DNA of 64,000 bases from Mytilus edulis (GCF_963676685.1 NC_092354.1:68540678-68604677); one strand, 5' to 3'. Positions 13,431 to 25,941 are shown, numbered from the stretch's first letter. The notes: generated by a model from the sequence alone, not told the origin. Numbers and translations are program-made.

Positions 13431-13746
13431 AAATCACATCACTACTCAAGTAGCAACACTTATATATTGGTTTAGGGATTGGTACCGTAAAACTCGATAA
13501 GTATCATCATAAATAAAAAAAAATCTGAATAATTTAATATAACAATTTTTTTACAAGCCGATGTATTTTTTTTATTATGCAAAACAGTAGTAGCATTCAA
13601 TAATTTTATTAATATTTAGTTAAGATAACACTTTTTGAAATTTTATCTTATTCATGTATAAATCTTTTCAGTAATTTTTAACCAAATTAATAAAGTTTTA
13701 AGAGTCTTAACTTTTGAGAGTCGATTTGATGTTGTATACTTTGTAG

Positions 13747-13776
13747 ATAATAATAATAATAATAATAATAATAATA
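13747..13776. repeat. (ATA)n microsatellite
   Basis: About ten ATA/TAA triplets. From 13780 to 14955 nothing else is recognised, apart from a faint 'tcgaaatgcgca' fragment near 14558 that resembles the repeat at 31130-31205. Confidence 0.9.
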
Positions 13777-14957
13777 TTTAAATCTGCGCCTGCAAAAGTA
13801 TTTACATAACGACCACACAACTGAGTATTTCCTAAGTATACTGTAGTCTCTAAACGCAAAACCAAAGATCAAGTAGTGTTAAACAAAACTTTCACAATTA
13901 ATCTCCAAACCAAATAATCGAAATGCCTAATGTAAATGCTACGTTTACGGATGTTTATAACAGTGTGTCAACAAATACTAAGATAATTCCTTAGTTTAAT
14001 GATGATTTTATCAATTATATTAGTGTAGAATTTACAAATTCATCAGCAATAGGAAACTTTGAGCTCCCAGTGGCATAAACAGGATATTATTTCCTTGTAA
14101 CAGTAGTTAAGAAATCAATTGCTTTTGATTTAAATGTCCTTGGTATATTTAGTTTTGTTGGTTAAATTATAGTGAATCCGATGTTAATAGATTCTTGATT
14201 TTAATTACGATTTTTATCATCCTTAACTTCCGTAATTTTGTAAAATGAACTTTGAAACCAGTACATAGTTATACAACTTAAGAATGGTCACGGTTGCTTT
14301 CCTGTGTGTTAAGTTAATCATTTCCGATTACGTTGGTTGCGTTGACATAATGATGACTAAGCTCTACAGAAAATTATTATTAAATCTTAAAATAGATAAG
14401 AAAAAAAGTTAAAACAAGGCTTGTATAACATTTTAATTTCAGTTTTACCTTGAAATGAAGTAAGGGGTGATAAAAAATACAAAACTCGCAGTATATACAT
14501 GTATATAAATACCAAATCAGTTCTCAAAAGCAATGTGATCAAGACACATATTTTGTCGAAATGCGCAGCTAGTGTAGAAAAATTGGTATCGTTTATGTAA
14601 TTTCAATTAAATAAGATACAAAAATAACTATATTTATTCTTCTTTACCCCCGGATAACTAGTGTGCGACTTTATTCAAGGTATACATTTGCATGTCCCAT
14701 ATCTTGACTTGCATCTAGCAATTGGTTGAAAAAAAATTATTACAAAAGGGAGGATCATAAATGTAGGTTCCCATTAATAAACATTTCATTGTTATGTCGC
14801 AACCTCCCTACAGCGCCTGTATACTGAATATATACATGTATCGCCATGTTGGAATGATATTCCTATCATAATTTACTTATTAGAACGTGTCTAGTCACAA
14901 CGAATTCATTACCAAGAGTTCCAAGTGGTGAAATTGAAATAATCCCATCGTAGTGTG

Positions 14958-15240
14958 TTTTTTTTATTTTACGGACGCCATCACGAGTTGATTGACCGGC
15001 ACGGAATGCCCGTTTTTGAGATGATAGCTAATATGTTCGTAATGCCAGTTCTACAATCCTGTTCCTTTTTACCGAATTTGACCATGTCGGAGCAACTCAT
15101 GTCACCCGACGTTTTTAGTGGGGTTTGTGTTTTGTTTTTTGTGTACTTAAGAGATAGTTATATTATATTTGAAGCTTTAAGGACGTCCATCGGTAGTTTT
15201 ACTGTCGCAAATTTAGTTTACTTGGCGACGCGCAGTGTAA
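14958..15240 (+). pseudogene. Retroelement fragment: end of reverse transcriptase ORF plus 3' tail
   Basis: Translation near 14964-15035 gives Phe-Tyr-Gly-Arg-His-His-Glu-Leu-Ile-Asp, the same string as the C-terminal part of the reverse-transcriptase pseudogene at 50451-51130. It is followed by the conserved non-coding tail beginning 'gtttttagtggggtttgtgtt'. Everything upstream in the element is missing (5' truncation, as expected from incomplete reverse transcription). It is not a functional gene. Confidence 0.7.
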
Positions 15241-15554
15241 AATCTTAATTAAAGAAAATTCCGTGAAAATATGTTAACTTCTTTGATCCCTACACTAGGT
15301 GACAATATTGGTATGTTTCCGGCCTCAAACATTAACACCGGGCGTTTTCTGGCTTCTTTGCCGCTTCAGAATGTAATAAAATTTGATAAAAAGAAGATTT
15401 TAGGTGCAACATGTGATTTTTTAGCTTATTTTTGTAGAAATTACATGTCAATACATTCAGCAATTCAAAATGTCGGCTTCCTTAGTTACAGACAAGGAGA
15501 TAGAGAATTTTACACCAACTGTTATCCAATCAGAACCATTGATACAAAATAATT

Positions 15555-15655
15555 GCATTAAAATATTGTTTGTCTGCTTGTCTTTTTCGTTTTTAGCTAT
15601 GGCATTGCCAATTTAGTTTGAATGTCCCTTTTGGTATCTTACGTCCTTTTTTTAC
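15555..15655 (+). repeat. Retroelement 3' tail ('tgtccctttggtatctt')
   Basis: 'tttgtctgcttgtctttttc', 'gctatggcattgcc' and 'gaatgtcccttttggtatctt' follow the order seen in the copies at 20160-20350 and, reversed, 48525-48690. It is probably the distal end of the element whose front part is 14958-15240, separated by about 300 bp. Confidence 0.55.
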
Positions 15656-16041
15656 ACCTTCATTTAAAAGACTTAGTTAGCTATACAACAAGGTTTAACC
15701 CACCATTTTCTACGTAAGGATCGTGTATGTTAATTGATTAACACTACTCTAGATATTGTGTTTTATAATTAAGAAGACATGAAAAGGAGATGAGAAATGT
15801 AAAAAGTCGAATTTTGAGAGCAAAATTAATATTTAGGGAGGAAAAAACAATCCTTTAATTACTTTTAGAATTGCAGATATCATTTTAGCATGCTTGGAAC
15901 TAATAATATCATGTATTTGTATTTAAATTTCACCAAAATGTGGTTGTGTTAATACGCAAAACTGGTTGTCTTAACTGAAATTAATATAAGTTTTGCTTTT
16001 CCCTGACTATGGAAATCAATCAAAGAGTTCCATTACTCACA

Positions 16042-17253
16042 AGAGGAGATGTGTTTACACTTGAACAGACAACGACTGTGCGTTGAGCTTTATTGTACAT
16101 GTAACACATTAAAATTTGCCATTGATAGTTATGTGGATATTTGCAACATATAAATGATATAAGTTTACAGAAATTTGTCAAATGTAGAAAATAAAATGTT
16201 TGCAAGCTACACATGATACTGTTTACAGATATTCGAAAATTATATGAAAATGGATATTTTCAACATATAATTGATATATGAAACGAAAACAAACAAGCAT
16301 GAAGTTTTATTTAAAAATGTATGTTCCAACGCATTGGTCAAAATTAAACCGAAAAGGCCGTTGCAATAAAATCAGGGGAAAAACAATGGCACTCAAAATA
16401 CATAACACAGATTACAAAAGCACAAAACACAGCGGTATACTACTGTTGCCTTTATATATACAGCATTCAAATCACAAAACACAGTATGTAAAACTAAATA
16501 CTTAGCAACACGAATTCCGTTAAAAACTTGATTTGATCTAAAGTGGTCAGGAAGGACAAACAGATCATACGCCCAATTAGGCACCCATTATGTTACTCAT
16601 GCCACTAAAACAGTGAAAAGTCTTTATCAGGAAATCACATTCGATGTACAGAGAACGGGATCAAAGTAAAACACAATATCAGAATATATCCTCGTCATCT
16701 GTGAAGAAAATGTCTCATTCACGAACAACCGTTTCGTAATGGCCTCTGTAGAATTCTGAAGGGAGTATTTTAACTTTATTATTTTTAACGCACAAGACGA
16801 TACATTAAAAAATAAAAGTTATAGCTAAATTATATCTAAAATTCTGGATAAGTATTAATGAGTGTATGCATGGTATATGTCAACTTTTTAAAGACAGAAT
16901 GTTTTATTTCCTGCTATACATAAAAAGAAAAGTATTAATAGTCTGATTTATTCTCTATTGAAGGTTATATCTATGATTTCTTTTATATTATATTCGTTCC
17001 AGCTGTTTATATTATGTCACTTTCTGATACTTCCGGTGTACGGAAAAATCATCAAAGGAGTCAAAATAAAGCCTTGATGACAAAAACAAGCTAACGTTAT
17101 TCTGTCATCGTAGTGTCCTTGAATTGTTGACATGACCAAGGCAAATTATTATAATGTGAAAGACTAGATATAAAACTGTACTAAGTAACCTATTTTGATT
17201 AGATTTTAGCAAATGTTATAAGGAAAACAAGATCGTTTTATATTATTTTCATT
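16042..17253. repeat. 1.2-kb direct tandem duplication, copy 1
   Basis: It starts at 'agaggagatgtgtttacac' and runs to 'gttttatattattttc'. Copy 2 follows immediately. By eye the copies differ only at scattered sites and a few indels, so this is younger than the other duplications in 1-25 kb. The frames 16278-16505 and 16393-16584 overlap on opposite strands and differ in length between the copies; no coding call is made. Confidence 0.9.
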
Positions 17254-18435
17254 AGAGGAGATGTGTTTACACTTGAACAGACAACGACTGTGCGTTGAGC
17301 TTTATTGTACATATAACACATTAAAATTTGCCATTGATAGTTATGTTGATATTTGCAACATACAAATGATATAATTTTTCAGAATATTGTCAAATGTAGA
17401 AAACAATATTATTTGCAAGCTACACATGATATTAGTTTACAGATATTCGAAAATTATATGAAAATGGATAATTTCAACATATAACTGATATATGAAACGA
17501 AAACAAACAAGCATGAAGTTTTATTTTAAAACGTATATTCCAACTCATTGGTCAAAATTAAACGGAAAAGGCCGTTGCAATAAAACCAGGGGAAAAACAA
17601 TGGCACTCAAAATACATAACACAGATTACAAAAACACAAAACACAGCATTCAAATCACAAAACACAGTATGTAAAACTAAATACTTAGCAACACGAATCC
17701 CACCAATTCGATTTGATCTAAAGTGGTCAGGAAGGACAAACAGATCATACGCCCAATTAGGCACCCATTATGTTACTCATGCCACTAAAACAGTGAAAAG
17801 TCTTCATCAGGAAATCACATTCGATGTACAGAGAACGGGATCAAAGTAAAACACAATGTCAGAATATATCCTCATCTGTGAAAAAACAATTATCATTCAC
17901 GAACAACCGTTTCGTAATGGCCTCTGTAGAATTCCGAAGGGAGTATTTTAACTTAGTTATTTTTAACGCACAAGACGATACATTCAAAATAAAGTTATAG
18001 CAAAATTTAATCTACAATTCTGGTTATTTATTAATGAGTGTATGCATGGTATATGTCAACTTCTTAAAGCAGGATTTTTTATTTCCTGCTATACATAAAA
18101 AGAAAAGTTTTCATAATCTGATTTATTCTCTATTGAAGGTTATATTTAAGATTTCTTTTACATTATATTCGTTCCAGCTGTTTATAGTATGTCACTTTCT
18201 GATACGTCCGGTGTACGGAAATTGAATTGCCTAAGACGCATCACGGAGTCAAAATAAAGCATTGCTGACAAAAACAAGCTATCGTTATTCTGTCATCGTG
18301 GTGTCCTTGAATTGTTGACATGACCAAGACAAATTATTATGTTAAAGCGTATATACAAAACTGTACTAAGTAACCTATTTTGATTCGATTTAAGCAAATG
18401 TGATAAGGAAAACAAGATCGTTTTATATTATTTTC
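17254..18435. repeat. 1.2-kb direct tandem duplication, copy 2
   Basis: Same unit as 16042-17253, shorter by about 30 bp: a 'gcggtatactactgttgcctttatatata' segment of copy 1 is absent. It ends at the same 'gttttatattattttc'. Confidence 0.9.
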
Positions 18436-18599
18436 TAATTTTTTTTCTGTTTTTTTTTTCAAAGTTTTTTAAGTTCAAATTATAAAAATGCATGTTCCCT
18501 AGTAATAACGCTTAATTCTGATCACTGCTTTTGAAATAACAAAACAGAAAGTACTTAATATTTCAAATATTTGCTAAATTGATTTAGAAAATAAGTGTA

Positions 18600-18795
18600 T
18601 TTTTTATAAATAAACTTATGACTATCCTAAGACCATCATAAGACAAATATCGTGTTGTCCCAACTTTTTTACCTACTTTATATGATGTCCCAAGTTAGAA
18701 CCACTTTGTGAAACCCGCTGGACTTGGATATGTCGTAAGACCATCCTAAGACATGTCTTAGTCTAAAACAGCTTCGTGAAACTGGCCCCTGATGA
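18600..18795. repeat. Repeat with CCTAAGAC motifs and a perfect 16-bp palindrome
   Basis: 'atcctaagaccatc' and 'gaccatcctaagacatgtc' repeat inside about 150 bp. The 16-mer ctaagacatgtcttag at 18746-18761 is perfectly palindromic. The segment ends in 'cttcgtgaaactggccc'. It looks like a short dispersed element; the family is not named. 18800-19140 holds nothing recognisable. Confidence 0.4.
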
Positions 18796-19139
18796 TAAAA
18801 GTACAAAAAATTGTCAGTTATAAGTAAAGGTAAAATATTGTGTAGATTGTAGTGTGTCTTTTGAATAATTTTGATGCATTTTATTTACTGTAGAATGTTA
18901 TAAATCTTTTATATGGAAACTATGTATGTGTTAATAAGATGAATGTAGAACTTATTTATGCAAAAAATATAAAATAGATTTGTTTTTAATAATAGAGTCA
19001 ACCGTTTATCCCTGGACGATGGATACTTGTAAACATAGGACCCCTTGTGTATACTTCTCTGGGTTACACAAGGTAAATGATATTCAGGTGATTTTCATTA
19101 AATGTATTTCAAGTCTTAAAAAAATATTAGTTTAAATAT

Positions 19140-19920
19140 TATCCTCAGTAATAAAGAACTAACCACTTTATGGAAAACTACTCTTGGATTGAAATAAATC
19201 ATGGATTGATTGGTAATATAAAATGATAATATACTGGGAACAATATGTCGACATCTACCTTCAAACTCATAGATTTATTGAATACTGTAACTGACAAATA
19301 GATTATCAAACATGGTATGCAACATATAACAGAACAAAATACCATGGACAAAATAAAACATCCCAAGGATGACTTGGACATAGAAATATGGTTTCTTTTG
19401 TTCTTGTTTCGACCTGAATTAAAATGATAGGATAGCACGTTTTTATATTTCCTGCTTTGTCGCATTCTTTTCTCAAAGCGTAATGCAAGTAAGAATTTAA
19501 ATAGTTCAGGCTAAGATTTAGTAGACTTATTTGTCGCATGTTGATTTAACTAAGGGTTCATCTCATCTGAGAAAAAAACAATTCTATTTAGATACGATAC
19601 AATGATCTAAACCAACTGATACAATGACAAGGTTATTGGATATAATTCCGCAAACTTAATTAATTATAAAACAGCCAGCTGCGCCAGATTAAGTATGTGT
19701 AAACGGTGATTATATCGAGGTATAACTGATGGATCCTGTTGACTTTCTAAATGTGTTATGAATTAATAGGATCTGCATTCAACTTTAACCACTTTTGAAT
19801 ATGAACTTGCCACATAGATGCATTTCACTAAGTATCAGGATAGAGTGGAATAATTCTGAACAAAACGCCGCTAACATTTTGCATGATACATCTAAAAATC
19901 ATCAACCATTAGTGATTCAT
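19140..19920. repeat. Diverged duplicate of 7400-8160
   Basis: It shares 'actgtaactgacaaatagattatcaaacatggta' with 7550-7580 and continues in parallel to 'gcttatccttagg', where it meets the window-start unit (compare 8140). Confidence 0.65.
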
Positions 19921-20089
19921 TCATTAAGCTTATCCTTAGGAACTACCTAGAGTATTTTGCCAGACTATCTAATGGACCCTTACATGTTTGATTCATGCAA
20001 TACAACGAAAGTTAAACAACACGGAGATTTTACAGTGGTATGAGATTTTGTCGTAAATACAACCCCCTTTCCACTAATATTACCTACCA

Positions 20090-20350
20090 AATCATACTAT
20101 TTACCTAGTGTGTGATAACATGAGAAAAACGACGGGTGCCACATGTGGATATGATATGCTTGCCATTCCGGGGCACGTGGGATCACCCCTAGTTTTTAAT
20201 GGGACTCGTGTTGCTGAGTCTTAGTTTCCTATGTTGTGTCTTGTGTACTTTTATTTGTCTGTTTGTGGGGTTTTTTTTTGACATGGCGTTGTTAGTTTAT
20301 TTTCGATCTATAAGTTTGACTGTCCCTCTGGTATATTTCGCCCCTCATTT
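20090..20350 (+). repeat. Retroelement 3' tail with conserved leader region
   Basis: The order 'acgggtgccacatgtgg', 'cttgccattccgg', 'gcacgtgggatcacccctag', 'tttttaatgggactcgtgttg', 'gtcttgtgtactt', 'atggcgttgttagt', 'gtttgactgtccctctggtat' matches, piece by piece, the sequence downstream of the reverse-transcriptase stop at 50451 (read on the minus strand) and the reversed copy at 23530-23790. The short frame 20199-20405 is a by-product of this tail. Confidence 0.65.
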
Positions 20351-20479
20351 GTCATTACGTTATTATACCAAGATCGTTCATGAAATGTGCAGACTTTTCT
20401 TTTAGTATACATTCATACATGCTGCTTAGCACTGCTAATATTCTACTAGTTTTGTTTAACTGCATTTTTAAATATGATT

Positions 20480-20645
20480 AATAAAGGCAACAGTAGTATA
20501 ACGCTGTTCAAAACTCATAAATCCATGGACAAAAAACAAAAACGGGGTAACAAACTAAAACCGAGGGAAACGCATTAAATATAAGAGGAGAACAACGACA
20601 CAACACTAAAATATAACACACACAGAAACGGACCAAGCATGTCAA
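20480..20645 (+). repeat. Dispersed repeat 'ggcaacagtagtat.. gctgttcaaaactcataaatccatgg'
   Basis: A second, shorter copy lies at 51957-52012. I recognise the sequence as a common mussel repeat from memory only. 20650-22150 holds AT-rich sequence without a supportable feature. Confidence 0.55.
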
Positions 20646-22160
20646 AGATATCCATATTAACTTTTATTATTATGGAAATATTATTTTACCGTAAGTAATA
20701 CAAAACCCATATAATAACTATTTGAGGAATACAACACGATAGCATAAAAATTAAACATTTAAATATTAACATTTGAGTTACATACATTAGGATATACCAC
20801 TAGAAAAAAAATTAGTCTGCATTAATTAGGTCCACTCAGCTGTTGTTATTTTTCTGATACCATCAATTGAAAGTGGTAAGATGCTAAGTTGTAGTAGAGA
20901 TTGTGCTATAATCGAAATGTTATAGCTACCGGTCTTACATTTGACTTTGACAGATCGTCTATTTACCAGTAGATGTTATATTTGATTCCTTTATCACAAA
21001 AAATCGGTAAATTATGCGTCGCAGTAACTCCACAAGAAGTAATATTATATAGCTTTCCTGATATTACTCACTACTAGCTTTTCGATTGACACTCAAATTA
21101 TTTAGGTGAAATTTTAAAACTTAGAATATTAAACAAACAGTTAGATTACAGATCATACGACTATATTGGTATCAAAAGTTCTAAAGACCGCAAAAATATT
21201 TATTACAAACGATTTAATAAAGAAACCCTATAGTATATGTTGAAGTCGCTAAAAACGTATGTAAATAGTTAAGTCAAAAGAAAGAACTCACTGGTATTGA
21301 ACATGAGGATGACTGGTATATATTTTATAATGAATACAAGGATAAATTACTCATGATTTGTTCAATAAAAGGATTACCTTTATGTAAACGTATTACAGAA
21401 TATAAAATGTAAATGGCTGGTTGTCTCGGTTTAAAATGTCTTATTGTTGTCGTTTTTCGGTTTGTGATTTTTCCTCATGGCATTGATTGTGTGACAAGTT
21501 GGATTTGTAATCATTGCAATGGGAATTTAAGTCTACACTTTATTGACATGTTGTTGCGTGTTTCGTTTATCTTTTATATCTAGTTCAGGAAATACTTATG
21601 CGAAACAGACATAAATTCGGACTGATCATTAATTGGAGACTTTAAAGAAGAGATTAACATTTAAGGATAGCAAGACCTACCAATATTTTCAACAAGTATA
21701 AATATATATAAATGTGTAGCTGCAGTAATGTACTTTTCATTGATGTGACCATATATTAGCTAATAAGAATTACAGAAACCAGACAAAATGTAAATAACTC
21801 GTATTTACGTCTGAGAAAATCAGATAGATATAAATTATTCGATAGTTAATGACATACATCAATCTTACTTATTATATACGATCATTAGGACACACATTTA
21901 ATTTTGGTTGCAGCATAAATATATGTAAGAATATCAATTATAATTTGTTAAATCAAACGACTACTGTCTTTGTTATTTTGTCATCAAACCTATTTCAAAG
22001 AACAAATGTCAAGACGAGATGTAGGATAACTTGACTTTGAATTGCCGTATAACCAGGAAGTAAACCTACACAACGCCTCTCATACTTATGATTGCTATGT
22101 GCTGTTTGTAACACGTAACTAGCATTTTAATTGAAAATGGATTGATGTAATAAAATCACT

Positions 22161-22225
22161 ATATACAGTAATGTGAAAGAGATCAGTGCATTAACAGTGC
22201 AGAACTGTGTGACTTTACTGTATAT
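22161..22225. other. Small imperfect hairpin (65 nt)
   Basis: The arm atatacagtaatgtga (22161-22176) pairs with 22210-22225 at 14 of 16 positions across a loop of about 33 nt. The size suits a microRNA precursor or a small fold-back repeat. Nothing shows that it is transcribed. Confidence 0.25.
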
Positions 22226-23054
22226 GCACAAATTATGTGATGTTTATATTATTGAGCGGTTTAAAGAATGAACTGAGATAAGAAATTAATTACGTCAATT
22301 TCAGGTAATGTTGCATACAGATACAGACTTATTTGCATCTTATCTGGAAGATAATAACATTTAATTCTGTTAATATATTAGATATATTAAATAACTTGAA
22401 AATGACACAGTATTTAGTTATCAGTGAGCTAATTTTATTTGTAACAAAACTGCATTCTGCATCACATAAAGTGGCTGTCAACAGTAATGCCATAAAGTTA
22501 TATTTGATTGATTTTAAATTGAATTATAAATCATACTCTTAATCGGAGTCAATTGATTTTAGAAGTGACTTATTCGTTTATACTATGGTAGCTCAGTTGA
22601 TTTTCCTTATCTAAACTCATCGTGAATATATAAGATATTCATCAGCAAAAAACAATGTTTCAAAAAGAAAAAAAAAACAGAAAGATTGGTTCGTCTGACA
22701 GTAGCATCGATACACATTCATAACTCTAAAATAAACCCCAGTAAAGGAAAACAATTGCATATATGTACAGAATGTAGTTTATGCTATTTTCTGGGTTTAG
22801 CTTAAGCAAATTCGTAGACAGTATTGTTTAATTTTCTTGTAAAGGTGTAACACCACCTGCTTTCCCTATAAGTCTTTATTAAATTTGCACTTTTCATAAA
22901 ACTTTGCAGAAATCATCACTGTTTTAAATAAGGAAATACTTGAATACATGAATGAAGTTTGATCTGATTCCTTTCGCGGGTTTGGCTATACTTTGTTTAA
23001 CCTCTTGGATTATAGTTCTTCACCTTTTATTCAAGCTTTGTATTTCAAGTATTT

Positions 23055-23160
23055 TGGCCACGACCATCACTGAAAAGACATGTACTGTCGAAATGTGCAT
23101 CTGTTGCAAGACAATTGGTTTTGATTATGTTATTATTTATCCTGTCCAGTACTAGAGAAA
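23055..23160 (+). repeat. Fragment of the 'gacatgtact(g/c)tcgaaatg.gcatctg' repeat
   Basis: It matches 31130-31205 ('gacatgtatcgtcgaaatgcgcatctgtcgcaag') with several changes. It is short and old. Confidence 0.5.
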
Positions 23161-23529
23161 CAAATGTGCATATAGCTTCTTTGCATATAAGGAAATAACC
23201 ATCACTTGAAGTTAATCAATCCAAGTTCCACTTCTTTTAACCTATGTACCAGCTGTAGTAACCATGTAACTCCAACTAACAATTAATCGGTTTTTAAAAA
23301 CACAAGATATACGTTGATGACCATATTTCCTGCAATGGATTATTTATCTACAGCTGTCAAGTTCAGGGGAAGTTTTTTTTCGAAATATTGTCTTATGCAA
23401 CCGGATGTGCCGTACAATTATTTAGTGGTATTACACCTAAACGATATGATACTATCATTGTTATTATCTAAGTCAACAATGTGTGTTGTGTTTAACTAAA
23501 GTATTAGCATGGTTAGTTACTGACAGATT

Positions 23530-23790
23530 CTGTAAATGTGACAGATACAATATACCAAAAAAGACATCCACACGCGTAAGTTGAAAATAAACTAACAACG
23601 CAATGGCTAAAAAACCAACAAACAAACAATGGTTCACAAAACACAACATAGAAACCTGAAGACTGATTAGGACGAACCCCAACACACACTGGTGGGAACG
23701 CTTGTGACTTGGAAGTGTGAGCTTATCCTGCTCTGCAGTGGCAACTGTCGTGCTGCTAATGTTAGTACAAGCCCGGTTATATGTCTGATT
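23530..23790 (-). repeat. Retroelement 3' tail, reverse orientation
   Basis: Read on the minus strand it gives 'tggggttcgtcctaatcagtcttcagg', 'tgttgtgttttgtgaacc', 'agccattgcgttgttagt' and so on, the same order as 20090-20350. It abuts the LINE fragment that follows on the plus strand. Confidence 0.6.
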
Positions 23791-23829
23791 CGGGATTGAA
23801 AATCCGTAACATAAACATTACAGAGAAAG

Positions 23830-24476
23830 TCTATTCATAACACTATTATTTTCCTTAAATGATGTGAACACAGATTATTTTGGTCAAAATCTTGAGTCAG
23901 TCAGCAGTGCAAAATATCTAGGGTGCACATTTGCATCCGAACTCAGATGGAATGACCACGTAAATAACTAATGCAATAAGGAAAATCGAACAATTGGTTT
24001 CATAAAAAGAAATTTAAATAGAGGATCAACTACTACTATAAAACATTGGTACGTCCAATTGTAAATATGCCAGTATGTGATCCATACCTTAAGACAGAGA
24101 CTGACAAACTTGAGATGGTACAAAGAAGAGTTTGCTACATATCTAACAAACATCATAACCACTCCAGCGTTAAGTTGATGCTACAACATCTGAAATGGAC
24201 ATCCCTAGAACAAAGAAGGAAAGAAGCGAGACTCACAATGCTATACAAATTAGAAAACAACAAAGTGGCCATTTCGAAGAAAGGTCGTCTAATGCAACCG
24301 ACAAGAATGACACGAAACATGCATGCTAAATCCTTCCAAGTACCATTAGCATCCTGTGATTACCGAAAACACTCATTCTTCCCAAGAACCATCCGGGATT
24401 GGAACGCTCATCCTCCTAGGGTCGTATCAGCACGTCAGTCGAGGCCTTTAAAGCCTCGATGACAAAGCGGAATTAA
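23830..24476 (+). pseudogene. CR1-like non-LTR retrotransposon, 3' end of reverse transcriptase ORF (decayed)
   Basis: The translated pieces follow the C-terminal third of CR1/Jockey-clade LINE reverse transcriptases: 'SAKYLGCTF', 'RWNDHVNN', 'GFIKRNLN', then 'LVRP', 'VCDPYL', 'KLEMVQRRVCY', 'LKWTSLEQRR', 'RLTMLYKL', 'SFFPRTIRDWN', 'PPRVV' and finally 'SVEAFKAS'. The copy is dead: an in-frame TAA at 23969-23971, a frame change near 24036, and another near 24434 before the family's terminal segment, which stops at 24474-24476. A G-rich tail follows. The YxDD catalytic region is not present (5'-truncated). The longest open piece, about 24046-24462, is only a fragment. Confidence 0.85.
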
Positions 24477-24963
24477 ATTTTGGGGGAGGGGGTGGTCGAA
24501 TATGCGCAACAAACCATGGCAGTATAATCAGTCTGTTGATTGTGACAATGACCTGGCAGAAGAAGCAGAAGAAACAGATAGAAAATAAATAAACATCTCT
24601 GAATATTTTTCATGCGTTTTATATCAAATTATCTTCAGTTTCTAGACATATAAAGGCTTAAAAAAGCACATTTATAGTTATTTCATCTTTTGTGTCTCAT
24701 ACACACATTTAATAAAAAAAAAACCATTTTGAAGCCACTGTAATGTCGAAGCTTGTAGGATCTAAAAAAAAAATTAAAAACAAAGCAAATATCTTAACTG
24801 TTTTTCAAATTAATTGTTGTGTATGAACTATCATAACACGCACATGTTGATTGTTATCCACAAACAATAATAACTGATTCATGGCACTCAATACACAATA
24901 TTTTATTGTAATATTTTATTTAAAAGGAACGTAAATATTTGTTATTCTCCAAATATCCTATTA

Positions 24964-25315
24964 AATAAACTCATCATAGATACCAGGACTTAATTTTGTA
25001 TATACGCCAGACGCGCGTTTCGTCTACAAAACACATATAAGTGACGCTCGCATCCAAAAAAGTTAAAAAGGCCAAACAAAGTACAAAGTTGAAGAGCATT
25101 GAGTACCAAGATTCCTAAAAGTTCTGCCAAATACAGCTTATGTTATCTATGACTGAGGTAGAAAAGCCTTAGTATTTCAAAAAATTCAAAATTGTGTAAA
25201 CAGTTAGTTTATAAATATAACCATATCAATCAAAATTCATGTCAGCACAAAAAGTGCTGACTACTCGGCTTGTGATACTCTCGGGGAAATAAATCTCCAC
25301 CAGCAGTGGTATCGA
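24964..25315 (+). repeat. Mussel short dispersed repeat, tandem pair, copy 1
   Basis: It begins 'aataaactcatcatagatacc', then 'acgccagacgcgcgtttcgtc', 'agttaaaaaggcc', 'gaagagcattga', 'taaagctta..taatctatg', 'gaaaagccttagta', and ends 'gctgactactcggcttgtgata', 'ggggaaataaatctcc', 'ccagcagtggtatcg'. The next copy starts immediately. Non-coding; SINE-sized, but I see no clear polymerase III A/B boxes. Confidence 0.8.
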
Positions 25316-25620
25316 ATAAACTCATCATAGATACCAGGACTAAGTTTTGTATATACGCCAGACGCGCGTTTCGTCTACAAAAAACTCATCAGTGACGTTC
25401 GAATCCAAAAAAGTTAAAAAAAAAAAGGTCAAAGTACAAAGTTGAAGAGCATTGAGCATTGTTGAGGACCAAAATTCCTAAAAGTTTTGCCAAATAAAGC
25501 TAAGGTAATCTATGCCTGAGGTAGAAAAGCCTTAGTATTTCAAAAAATTCAAAAGCTTGTAAACAGTTGGTTAATAAATATAACCATATCAATGATAATT
25601 CATGTCAACACAACAAGTAT
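25316..25620 (+). repeat. Mussel short dispersed repeat, tandem pair, copy 2 (truncated)
   Basis: Same landmarks as copy 1 up to 'catgtcaacacaa', lacking the 'ggaaataaatctccaccagcag' end. Comparison with the empty site near 5735 shows that the two copies occupy one insertion. Confidence 0.8.
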
Positions 25621-25809
25621 TGTTTATATTTATTGCGAAAGTTATTTACACTAATTTCGGTGAAGCATTGTTTAGATATGTAAGTGTCTCTTCGGAAATT
25701 ACCTGTTCATTTTTCCCATATTGCATGCAATAATAAGTGATATTTATTTGCTATTGAAATCATTACAGAGCCTACATAATATTACCTCCAAAAACAATTT
25801 TTTACAAAT

Positions 25810-25941
25810 ATATCATACTTACAAGGGGTATTTGCCAAAAATACTGGTTGAGAGGTACAAATTTCCAGAGCCGTTAGGCAAGGGAAATTCAATTACCTCG
25901 AAACCGGTATTTTTGGCAAATACCCCTTGTAAGCATGATAT
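25810..25941. repeat. 132-bp palindromic (fold-back) element
   Basis: The 40-bp arms at 25810-25849 and 25902-25941 are reverse complements with two mismatches and contain 'aaggggtatttgccaaaaat'. The inner sequence also partly pairs (gaggta / tacctc). A related 'atggcaaataccccgg' occurs at 26587, so this may be a solo MITE or one end of a larger unit. Confidence 0.8.

Larger units (their letters stand above)
24600..25760. repeat. Duplicated block, occupied-site copy (partner 4730-5950)
   Basis: The flanks 24660-24963 and 25621-25760 match the partner, and the middle is the inserted tandem repeat pair described next. Confidence 0.6.

Noticed and set aside
13687..13872. Poly-tyrosine frame
   Set aside because: Translation of the ATA microsatellite.
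24046..24462. 138-codon frame as an intact gene
   Set aside because: It is the central open piece of a frameshifted LINE reverse transcriptase; homology continues out of frame on both sides.
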